Source of the DNA: Marinifilum sp. N1E240
Lineage (GTDB): Bacteria > Bacteroidota > Bacteroidia > Bacteroidales > Marinifilaceae
Assembly: GCF_009295825.1 (NCBI RefSeq)
Contig: NZ_WHKF01000013.1
Location: 1 to 59,292 of the forward strand
Reading direction: 5' to 3'
DNA: 59,292 nt
In this document: positions 44,048 to 51,360 of the stretch, in pieces
Layout: each line of letters begins with the position of its first letter
Position numbering within the stretch: the stretch's first letter is position 1
Program-made: the position numbers and the translations under genes
The notes under the pieces: model-generated
What the model saw: the letters and a program-made list of their open reading frames with translations, nothing else
The model's database searches: none
Told to the model about the DNA's origin: nothing

Positions 44048-44078
44048 CCTACAAGTGAAGGCTTATCACTTGTAGGAA
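44046..44078. repeat. 13 bp hairpin in the P4-P5 gap
   Basis: Arms TTCCTACAAGTGA and TCACTTGTAGGAA are perfectly complementary with a 7 nt loop. No T tract follows on the - strand, so it could be an mRNA processing or 3'-protecting hairpin. It abuts the pseudoknot-like element. A weaker version lies in the P5-P6 gap. Confidence 0.7.
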
Positions 44079-44160
44079 ATGTAAGTTTTTTGATTTTTTT
44101 ATGGTAATAACTACTATGGTTCTTTATAGTAGCTAATCAACTGTAAAAATCGAATTGATA

Positions 44161-44316
44161 TTATTCAAGTAGGTATCTTTCACATGCACCGTTAATACAG
44201 GTCCATCCTGTTGGGCATGTGCCATCTGCATTACATTGTCTTTTTCCACCTTTAATACTTTGTTGTTCTTTTTTGCCAAGTGTTTTGGCTCCTCTTAGGT
44301 TCTCTAAATTTTTCAT
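44161..44316 (-). CDS. Double-glycine leader peptide P4, four-Cys core
   Basis: 51 residues. Leader MKNLENLRGAKTLGKKEQQ then SIKGG; core with CNADGTCPTGWTC and NGAC (C-x5-C-x5-C-x4-C). Close paralogue of P6. A pseudoknot-like element in which both stems differ in sequence but keep pairing lies ~30 bp upstream. Confidence 0.8.
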   Translation of the reverse strand: MKNLENLRGAKTLGKKEQQSIKGGKRQCNADGTCPTGWTCINGACERYLLE

Positions 44317-44344
44317 TTTGTATAAATTTAAAATGTAGTTTTTA

Positions 44345-44383
44345 GCCTGAACATTTTGAAACTGTCAGGCATTCAGTTCTGTT
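44345..44383 (-). ncRNA. Pseudoknot-like RNA element before P4, with compensatory changes
   Basis: On the - strand AACTG/CAGTT form stem 1 and GCCTGA/TCAGGC stem 2. Compared with the P5 and P6 copies (ACCG/CGGT, TCTTGA/TCAAGA) both stems have changed on both sides while keeping complementarity. Confidence 0.6.
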
Positions 44384-44395
44384 TATTTGGTGTAT

Positions 44396-44548
44396 TTATT
44401 CTATACTGTATTGACAAACACCATTTATACATTTCATTAATCCAGGGCAGGAATAATCAGGTCTACAATCAATTTGACCACCTTTTATGGCTTGTTGCTC
44501 ATGCTTACTAAGCACTTTGGCTTTTGTGAATTCTTTTAAATTTTTCAT
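44396..44548 (-). CDS. Double-glycine leader peptide P3, four-Cys core
   Basis: 50 residues. Leader MKNLKEFTKAKVLSKHEQQ then AIKGG; core with CRPDYSCPGLMKC and NGVC (C-x5-C-x5-C-x4-C). The start lies 17 bp after the P2 stop, so it is probably read through coupled translation. Confidence 0.8.
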   Translation of the reverse strand: MKNLKEFTKAKVLSKHEQQAIKGGQIDCRPDYSCPGLMKCINGVCQYSIE

Positions 44549-44565
44549 AGGGCTTAATTGTTGAT

Positions 44566-44811
44566 TTATAAATTAGGATCAATGTGTATTGGTCCTTCAG
44601 GATTTCCGCAATTATTTCCGTTGCTACCACTACCAGTATTGTTCGGAACGCAAGTTCCATTCTCACAATGTTGTCCTGTTGGACAATAGCCAACTCCATC
44701 TTCCATTTGACATGCCGATGGAATGTAATGTGATATTAAACCACCTTTTACATTTTGTTGCTCTGTTTTTGTAAGTGATTTTACTCCTAATTGATTTTGT
44801 AATTTTTTCAT
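44566..44811 (-). CDS. Double-glycine leader peptide P2, extended core
   Basis: 81 residues from ATG 44811; three further residues are possible from 44820. The leader MKKLQNQLGVKSLTKTEQQ then NVKGG departs from MKNL. The 57-residue core has CQMEDGVGYCPTGQHC and NGTC (C-x8-C-x5-C-x4-C), then a Gly/Ser/Asn-rich tail with a fifth Cys. The tail resembles that of P9. Confidence 0.82.
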   Translation of the reverse strand: MKKLQNQLGVKSLTKTEQQNVKGGLISHYIPSACQMEDGVGYCPTGQHCENGTCVPNNTGSGSNGNNCGNPEGPIHIDPNL

Positions 44812-44841
44812 GATATTCATTTAAAATAATTGATAGATGAT

Positions 44842-45009
44842 TTATAAATCTTCGGCGAAGAGTTCACAGGTATAATTGATGCAAATAGTTCCTGGAGGGC
44901 ATGTCATTCCTGGAAAGCACTTGAATGGAGTTAGTGAACCACCTTTGATTGATTGTTGCTCTTTTTTGTCTAGTTTTTTAGCGTTTACTAATGTTTTTAA
45001 ATTTTTCAT
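44842..45009 (-). CDS. Double-glycine leader peptide P1, four-Cys core
   Basis: 55 residues. Leader MKNLKTLVNAKKLDKKEQQ then SIKGG; core with CFPGMTCPPGTIC and NYTC (C-x5-C-x5-C-x4-C) and an acidic tail. It is the first peptide gene after the VKOR fusion, 56 bp beyond its stop, with a pseudoknot-like element in that gap. Confidence 0.8.
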   Translation of the reverse strand: MKNLKTLVNAKKLDKKEQQSIKGGSLTPFKCFPGMTCPPGTICINYTCELFAEDL

Positions 45010-45029
45010 TCTGTAAATTTTAAGTGTAA

Positions 45030-45065
45030 TTTTCCTGAATATTTAAAGCCCGTCGGAAATTCGGT
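45030..45065 (-). ncRNA. Pseudoknot-like RNA element before P1
   Basis: On the - strand CCG/CGG form a shorter stem 1, and TTTCC/GGAAA stem 2, extendable by GA/TC with one bulged A. It begins right at the VKOR stop codon. Sequence differs from the other copies while pairing is kept. Confidence 0.5.
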
Positions 45066-46667
45066 TTATGGTATAAGAACAGTTTTCGATTGTTCTGTGA
45101 TTTCTTCATCGAGTAGCGATTCAATAAAATGTTGTAAGTCTTCAAAATCATATTCTTTTGGATATGATCTACCATTAATCAGTACTTCTGGAGTAAATAG
45201 AATATGGTTTTGTGTGCACCATTCTTTTTCTTTTTCAAGTACGTTGTAAATGTTTATATTATTACACTTCCCGTATGTCTGAATCCATTTTAGAGGTGTA
45301 AAATTATTATAAGCATCGTTCATTGCTTCTATGCATGCGGATTGACCTTTTGTTTTATATAAGTCTATTAATTTAGAGGCAATTTGCGTATCAGTATTCT
45401 CCTTTTTGTTTGATAAATTGAAGCGTACAATAATTTTAATATCAGGTGATTTTTCTAAGGTTTGATGTATTATTTTGTGTGAGTTCTTACAAAAACTACA
45501 TAATGGATTAGTGATAATAAGAATTTCAAGATTGGTATTTGAATTTCCAAAAGTAATCTCATTAACAGTGGGAATTTGAGTATTTAATTCTGGAGATCTG
45601 AGAAGTAATGCCTTAAATATTTCAAAATTTCTTTTGAATTTGCTGTGTTGAATTTTCAGATCGAATATTTGCTTATTTTCCTTTAATTTTTGCGAGATAT
45701 AAAACCAAAAACTAGCTGAAATAAATAAGCTTACCAGGAGTGCTGGTATCAGGTTTATTGATAACTGAAGTAATTCTGCTGAAGTAATTCCAAAGTAAGA
45801 AATTGAAGCTTGTAAAAAAAGAATGCTAATTGTAGACAAGCAGAGTAAACACCATTTTTTCACAACTACAGCTTGGTATATAATTGAGTAGATCGTAAAT
45901 GGTAATGCTAAGATACTTATCTGAAAAAGTAATTTAAAATCATGTGATTTAAGAGTAATGGAAAATGAGAGAATCGTAATGAATACGAAATAGATCATAC
46001 CCAAGTCACTAAGTTTTAGAATGCCAAGGAATTTTCCGCCTTTTGAATTCATAACATCTGCACAGCTTAGTTTTTTGTTTTTTCCGGAACAAATTTTGTC
46101 GAGAAGTGGAGAGTTTTCTCCTAATTCATGTTGGAATATTAATGAACAAACATAAATTCCAATAGTAGAGAGAAAAAAGTGAATACTCTCGAATATATTC
46201 TGATTTGTAATAATAAATGTTAGCACAATAACTAATGGGCTTACGGTTACCAATAGCTTCTTAAAATTATAATCTTGAGTTGTTTTTTTGTATTCATCAA
46301 TATCGATGCCTAAAATAATACCAGTCCAAATAATTATAAACTGAGAATAGGTAAGAAATTCATATTTCTTGCCATTTTCACTCATCCTCAATCCATTATT
46401 ATGTTTGCTAATTAATGCAAAATTATCTCCGTTTTCGTTCTTGATATGAGCAATGAAGTGATTAGGTAAAAATTCTATATTTTCTTCTGATTTTGGAATT
46501 TCCAAAGCTAAATTTGGAACCTTGAAATGATCAAGAACTCCAGTTAATGAATTTAAGCTTGGATAGGTAGGGTGACCGAATAGTTGAAGGCGAAGTTCGT
46601 CATTATCAACTTTAATTTTATTCTTAACTAATAATCCTTCAAGAATTAGGAATAAATTTTCATTCAT
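45066..46667 (-). CDS. C39-like / VKOR / thioredoxin fusion, likely disulfide maker of the peptide system
   Basis: 533 residues. Residues 1-~115 resemble a C39 peptidase-like domain (GHPTYPSLNSLTGVL, FLPNHFIAHIKNENGDNFAL) but lack the catalytic Cys near the N-terminus. A membrane VKOR domain follows, with the loop pair C193/C202 (KICSGKNKKLSC) and the active CLLC at 273-276. The C-terminal ~160 residues are thioredoxin/DsbA-like with CSFC at 390-393. Such proteins oxidise thiols at the outer face of the membrane, passing electrons to quinone. The inactive C39 domain may bind double-glycine leaders. It is the first gene of the operon. Confidence 0.88.
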   Translation of the reverse strand: MNENLFLILEGLLVKNKIKVDNDELRLQLFGHPTYPSLNSLTGVLDHFKVPNLALEIPKSEENIEFLPNHFIAHIKNENGDNFALISKHNNGLRMSENGKKYEFLTYSQFIIIWTGIILGIDIDEYKKTTQDYNFKKLLVTVSPLVIVLTFIITNQNIFESIHFFLSTIGIYVCSLIFQHELGENSPLLDKICSGKNKKLSCADVMNSKGGKFLGILKLSDLGMIYFVFITILSFSITLKSHDFKLLFQISILALPFTIYSIIYQAVVVKKWCLLCLSTISILFLQASISYFGITSAELLQLSINLIPALLVSLFISASFWFYISQKLKENKQIFDLKIQHSKFKRNFEIFKALLLRSPELNTQIPTVNEITFGNSNTNLEILIITNPLCSFCKNSHKIIHQTLEKSPDIKIIVRFNLSNKKENTDTQIASKLIDLYKTKGQSACIEAMNDAYNNFTPLKWIQTYGKCNNINIYNVLEKEKEWCTQNHILFTPEVLINGRSYPKEYDFEDLQHFIESLLDEEITEQSKTVLIP

Positions 46668-47362
46668 AATAGCATTAAATATTAGGTAGGTGTATTTTGG
46701 GTAGAAACAGAAACTAATTTATCATCAATTTTCAATTCAAAAACATGAATTATATGTTTAGAAGTTAATTGTTTTGATACATTGTTTTAAAACGATTAAA
46801 ACCTTTCCGGTGTTAGGTGTTACAGTAGATATAATGTTTTTTTTTGAAATGGTGTTGTTCTTTATTCTGGAAAGAATAGAAGTGTAGTTTGTAGTACATA
46901 AAAGTAGTGTTTTGTCTTTGTTTATTTATAGTAGTCAGGTACTAATTTATGAAAAATTTATTTTATTAGCACAATTTATTTTATAAAAAACAATACATAT
47001 AAAACCATTTATCAGTAAAAATAAGGGTTTTAGAGTAATTAAAATAACATTTGCATATAATGTGTTGCAATGTCAAATGTTTGGATTAATATTTGGAATT
47101 AAACAATATTACTATTGATCAAAATAGTGAGTTGTTGTAGGTGAGGAGTTCTGATTTTGCTGTGTGTATAGTGAACAAAACATGATTGATTATACGAGTA
47201 AATACAATTGTAGAAAGTAAATAATAATGTGGAATGATATTATTGGTGTTGCAAAATAGTTGTGAAAATTAAGCTTCATTTTATTTAGATAATGATATAA
47301 TCATTTCCAAATAAAAATCTATTAGAATTAAAATTATCATGTGTATGAAACACCATTGTATT
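46668..47362. other. Long AT-rich intergenic region upstream of the VKOR-peptide operon
   Basis: About 695 bp without a gene on either strand. I could not find a full TAnnTTTG box on the - strand near the VKOR start; no repeat of the peptide leaders and no pseudoknot-like copy is seen. The DNA is very AT-rich (for example 46960-47060). It separates the operon from the sensor kinase gene upstream and probably holds the promoter and any regulator site. Confidence 0.5.
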
Positions 47363-48940
47363 TTAAACTGAAATACTGGATTTTCTATTTTCAAGCTTTA
47401 AATGATCTTCATCTGAATGTGAGATGGGAATAGTAAAATAAAATAAACTACCTCTTTGCAATAGAGATTGCAAATGAATTTCTCCACCAAGTTTTTCAAC
47501 AAGACCTTTAACGATAGATAATCCTAATCCTGTTCCTCCATAAATTCGATCTGCATTCTGTTCAACTTGTGAAAAACGGTTGAATATTGATTTGTGATAG
47601 GTTTCAGGAATGCCAATGCCAGTATCTTTTATGTAAAAAGTAAGTAATCCGTTTGTTTCAACTTTAAGGTCTACTTTGATATAGCCTTTATCCGTAAATT
47701 TAAAGGCATTATTAACAAGATTTGTAATTACTTGCTTTAATTTTCCTTTGTCTGTAAAGAGGATAATATTATTAGATTTTTCTGTGTTTGGTAATTTTAG
47801 TTCAAGATGAGCTTTATCATATCTTTTTTGAATTTCGCAAAAAGTAGGAGTTAATTCTGTTATGAGGTCATTTAAAAGAAATTGCTCTGTGTGTAGTGCT
47901 ATGTTTTCAGATTCAATTTTAGAAATATCTAATAAGTCACTGATAATATAAAGCAAATCTTTCCCTCTTTGACTTATGATATTAGTATATTCACTTAGTT
48001 TGATTTTGTTGTTAAATTCTTGTGGTAAGAGTGAAGAAAAACCTAGAATTGCGTTCATTGGTGTTCGTATTTCATGACTCATATTTTGAAGAAATATAGT
48101 TTTTAAACGATCACTTTCAATTGCTTTTTGGTTTGCGACAATTAGTTTATTGTTTTGTTCTTTTAAGATAGCTTCACTTTGAATAACTCTTTTCTGGGAA
48201 TCATTTTTCTGTTTTGCAACCATTAATATTCTTCTGTAAGACAAACTGCCTATGAGTAGAAGTAAAAGATAAATGATAGAGTGGGTAAGAATTAAGTTGT
48301 TGATTTTTACTTTTAAAATTTCCTTATATCTTTTCATTGGAATGGCAACACTTATTCCTCCTCGGATATCTCCAATTTTGTATCCCTGATTAGCATGACA
48401 TTTAATACATGAATTCTCTATTACTAATGGCTTCATGTATCTCAAATGATTTTCATTATTAATATTTTCAATACTTGAATATTCTTGTTTTCCGTCCTGA
48501 AACATTTTTAGAGCATTCGTTTCCCATTCATCTGCTTTATTTTTTGGATTTAGAGGATGTAAACTGGTAATGTGTCCTTTTTCGCCATACTGTACAGCAC
48601 CTATTTGAAATACAAGTCGGGTCATGTATGCAGGATTAATTAAGGTAAGTATTTGTCCAGTATTGGTCGTTATATTTCTGTCCTTAACAAACTCCAAATA
48701 AGGGTTGGGAACTATAGAATCGGTTATTGGTACATAAACACCTCCGTGCATGGATGCCCACTTGCGAAAGGCGAGATCTTTATTGTAATTACCTAAAGCT
48801 TCAACTTTAGCTAATTCATAGGTGGTTTTTCTTTCATTTGTAATATTCCATGACAAAGATGTTGCTATCAGAATGGTAAATCCAACAATCATTGATATGA
48901 AAAATTGCTTGAAATATTTTATTTCATTACTCATAGTCAA
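47363..48940 (-). CDS. Heme-binding (DUF3365/Tll0287-like) sensor histidine kinase
   Basis: 525 residues. A membrane helix at ~15-32 precedes a periplasmic sensor domain of the DUF3365 type with a CIKCH heme c motif (C178, C181, H182) and GDIRGGISVAIPM. A second helix (ILTHSIIYLLLLLIGSL) leads to a coiled coil, HisKA with H289 in NMSHEIRTPMNAILGF, and HATPase (NLVNNAFKFTDKG, GTGLGLSIV). Such sensors probably detect redox state or gas. No receiver domain or regulator is adjacent. It lies upstream of the peptide operon, same strand, 695 bp away. Confidence 0.87.
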   Translation of the reverse strand: MTMSNEIKYFKQFFISMIVGFTILIATSLSWNITNERKTTYELAKVEALGNYNKDLAFRKWASMHGGVYVPITDSIVPNPYLEFVKDRNITTNTGQILTLINPAYMTRLVFQIGAVQYGEKGHITSLHPLNPKNKADEWETNALKMFQDGKQEYSSIENINNENHLRYMKPLVIENSCIKCHANQGYKIGDIRGGISVAIPMKRYKEILKVKINNLILTHSIIYLLLLLIGSLSYRRILMVAKQKNDSQKRVIQSEAILKEQNNKLIVANQKAIESDRLKTIFLQNMSHEIRTPMNAILGFSSLLPQEFNNKIKLSEYTNIISQRGKDLLYIISDLLDISKIESENIALHTEQFLLNDLITELTPTFCEIQKRYDKAHLELKLPNTEKSNNIILFTDKGKLKQVITNLVNNAFKFTDKGYIKVDLKVETNGLLTFYIKDTGIGIPETYHKSIFNRFSQVEQNADRIYGGTGLGLSIVKGLVEKLGGEIHLQSLLQRGSLFYFTIPISHSDEDHLKLENRKSSISV

Positions 48941-49121
48941 TATTTAGTAGTAGTCGTTTGTATACCTGTTAATATGTCTAAGTACATTGATATACAAATT
49001 CAATAAATAAAAGTTATGATATAAGTTAATGAAATTTATTAGTAAGCAAAAATTATTTAATGTGTTTTATTTCACTAGTAATGAGAGATTTTGTTTTTTA
49101 CAAAGGAAAGCGTAATGTTAA

Positions 49122-49409
49122 TTATTCTGGATGAGATAAGCTCCAAGCTTTGGGTTCGGCTGAGAACCATGCTTTAACTTGTGACCAATTTCCTCTAAAA
49201 AAATCCGATTCCCGATAGTGATTTAAAGCGTTTTCTGATTCCCAATGACTTCGTGTGAAAAATATTGAGGGATTCGAAATATCTTGTAATATTTCAAGAT
49301 GTGAACAGCCATTAAACGCTAATATATCAGATTTTTCATTTTTGGTTAGCTGTTTAAAATCATCAATGTGATTAGCTAGGATCTCAAGTTTTACGAATCT
49401 AATAATCAT
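49122..49409 (-). CDS. ABM-domain (antibiotic biosynthesis monooxygenase-like) protein
   Basis: 95 residues. IIRFVKLEILANHIDDF, FNGCSHLEILQDISNPSIFF and HWESENALNHYRESDFFRGNW match the small ferredoxin-like ABM domain. Members include heme-degrading or quinol monooxygenases, but many have no known activity. Its start overlaps the upstream gene by 11 bp, so translation is likely coupled. Confidence 0.8.
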   Translation of the reverse strand: MIIRFVKLEILANHIDDFKQLTKNEKSDILAFNGCSHLEILQDISNPSIFFTRSHWESENALNHYRESDFFRGNWSQVKAWFSAEPKAWSLSHPE

Positions 49410-50187
49410 GGAATTTTATTCTGATATCTGAGTTGGTTTCTAACTGTAAAAGTTCTGCTAAGTTACCTTTGTTTATTGCGATTTCCAATAATCCCGAAGA
49501 ATTGAATAAAGCCAATAATTCACCATCTGATGTTTCGTGATAATCTTTATTAATTTTTGTAATTCTGTAATGATTGCTCTGAACCAAAATCTCGAATTTA
49601 CGATTGTCGCAAGCCGATGTAAACAATTCCTCTGAAACATTGGTTGTAATGTTTCCATTTGAGTCAATGTAAATGGCTTGCCCTGTAATGGTTCCTTTCT
49701 GAATGGTAGCACGTATTGGAACCAATCGATACAAATCTTCCTGAGTAGGACCTAATGATTTTATTCCTCCTGAATTTATAATTTCAGCAGCAGCTTTTAC
49801 AAATACATTCATTTCGGGAAAAGTGTGATATCTTTCCTCTTTTTTAATATTTTCGATTCGAACAATTTGCTCAGGTTCTCCTTTCAAGGCAAGACTGAAA
49901 ATACCGTTATCAGCGCCAATAAAATAATGTCCTTTGTGTTTTATAGCCACATGTTTATGCTGAGAAGTAGCTTCAGAATTGACACCCAAAATATGTATAC
50001 TTCCTTCAGGAAAATGGTGATAGGCATTTTTTAAGATGAATGCGGCTTGAGAGATGTTGTAGTTTTGAATGTTGTGACTTAAATCGATTAATTGCGATCC
50101 TGGGCAGAGAGATAAAAGTCGCCCTTTTAATGCTCCCAAATAATAATCCTGATGATGAAGATCGGTGGTTAAACTGATTACGGTCAT
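49399..50187 (-). CDS. S-adenosylmethionine hydrolase / DUF62-family protein
   Basis: 262 residues. VISLTTDLHHQDYYLGALKG and LIDLSHNIQNYNISQAAFIL are the N-terminal signatures of the DUF62 (SAM hydroxide adenosyltransferase) family; YFIGADNGIFSLAL and IYIDSNGNITTNV fit the rest. Members cleave SAM to adenosine and methionine with water as nucleophile. The first motif reads TTDLHHQD where TTDFGxxD is common. It is divergent from phoH and forms a pair with the ABM gene. Confidence 0.87.
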   Translation of the reverse strand: MTVISLTTDLHHQDYYLGALKGRLLSLCPGSQLIDLSHNIQNYNISQAAFILKNAYHHFPEGSIHILGVNSEATSQHKHVAIKHKGHYFIGADNGIFSLALKGEPEQIVRIENIKKEERYHTFPEMNVFVKAAAEIINSGGIKSLGPTQEDLYRLVPIRATIQKGTITGQAIYIDSNGNITTNVSEELFTSACDNRKFEILVQSNHYRITKINKDYHETSDGELLALFNSSGLLEIAINKGNLAELLQLETNSDIRIKFHDY

Positions 50188-50286
50188 AAGTAAGTTCCTT
50201 TATGGTGATACATTAGGTGACAAAAAACTAAATTTTCTTCTTTTTCTTTGCCTGACAAATCAGAATTAATAACTAATTTGTGTGCT

Positions 50287-50294
50287 CAAAAGTA
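50287..50294 (-). promoter_or_regulatory. Candidate -7 box for the SAM hydrolase operon
   Basis: The - strand reads TACTTTTG, matching TAnnTTTG, with a leader near 93 nt. It lies in the 127 bp divergent gap with phoH. Confidence 0.35.
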
Positions 50295-50314
50295 ATGATT
50301 ATTGAAACAAATTT

Positions 50315-51301
50315 ATGATTGAAAAGAGTATATCTTTAGGGGTGATTGATCCTCTTGAATTTTATGGAATTAACAATAGTAAGCTTGAGGTGATTAAGGA
50401 AATGTTTCCAAAATTAAGCATTGTTGGAAGAGGAAGTGAGATAATTGCCAATGGAGAAGCCAAAACTCTTGAGTTGTTTGAGGAAAAGGTAAATTTGTTA
50501 ATACAACACTACAATCAATACAATGTTCTAACCCTTGCTAATATCAAAAGAATCTTTCTTGAGAATTCGTCTGGAGTTCAAAATCCTGATGATCCTGAAA
50601 GTGTAATCATTTTTGGAAACAATGGTAAAATTATTCGTTCCAGGACAGCAAATCAACGAAAGTTGGTTGAGAAATCGGCGAAGAACGATATGGTTTTTGC
50701 CGTTGGTCCTGCAGGATCGGGAAAGACATATACAGCAATTGCGCTTGCAGTTAAAGCATTAAGAAATCAGGAAGTAAAGAAAATTATCCTGAGTCGTCCG
50801 GCGGTTGAAGCAGGAGAGAATCTTGGATTCCTTCCGGGAGATTTAAAAGAGAAAATTGATCCGTATTTACAACCCCTATACGATGCCTTATTGGATATGA
50901 TTCCACCAAGAAAATTGGCAGATTATTTAGAAGCAGAGGTGATTCAAATTGCACCTTTGGCATATATGCGAGGTAGAACGTTAAACGATGCTTTTGTGAT
51001 TTTAGATGAGGCACAGAATACCACAACCAAGCAGTTGAAAATGTTTTTAACTCGAATGGGAACAAGCGGTAAATTCATGATTACAGGTGACATCACTCAG
51101 ATTGATTTACCACGAAAACAGCAATCAGGATTGGTGCAAGCATTTCGTATTCTTCGTAAGATTAAAGGAATCGCAATGGTGGAATTCGATAGTTCGGATA
51201 TCATCCGTCACCGATTGGTAAAAGAGATTGTATCTGCTTACGAAAAAGAAGATGAAAGAGAGGAAGAAAAGCAGACGAAAAAGAGAGAAAATAAAGAATA
51301 A
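50315..51301 (+). CDS. phoH: PhoH-family ATPase
   Basis: 328 residues. The N-terminal KH-like/PhoH-N region is followed by Walker A VGPAGSGKTYTAIALAVKAL and Walker B FVILDEAQNTT with MFLTRMGTSGKFMITGD. It is the PhoH/YbeZ type, an RNA-associated ATPase that usually works with the YbeY endoribonuclease. The C-terminus is highly charged (EKEDEREEEKQTKKRENKE). PurC follows 59 bp downstream. Confidence 0.9.
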   Translation: MIEKSISLGVIDPLEFYGINNSKLEVIKEMFPKLSIVGRGSEIIANGEAKTLELFEEKVNLLIQHYNQYNVLTLANIKRIFLENSSGVQNPDDPESVIIFGNNGKIIRSRTANQRKLVEKSAKNDMVFAVGPAGSGKTYTAIALAVKALRNQEVKKIILSRPAVEAGENLGFLPGDLKEKIDPYLQPLYDALLDMIPPRKLADYLEAEVIQIAPLAYMRGRTLNDAFVILDEAQNTTTKQLKMFLTRMGTSGKFMITGDITQIDLPRKQQSGLVQAFRILRKIKGIAMVEFDSSDIIRHRLVKEIVSAYEKEDEREEEKQTKKRENKE

Positions 51302-51360
51302 TTAATTTATCTTCGCGGTAAAATAAACCATTTTATAAATTATTTGAATTTTTTGGAACA

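Noticed and set aside
42318-45009. Lanthipeptide, graspetide or radical-SAM RiPP cluster
   Set aside because: No LanB/LanM, ATP-grasp or radical-SAM gene is present; the only linked modifying protein is the VKOR/thioredoxin fusion.
45066-45400. Active C39 protease in the VKOR fusion or in the window
   Set aside because: The C39-like domain of the fusion (coded near 46320-46667) lacks the catalytic Cys, and no ABC exporter is encoded in the window.
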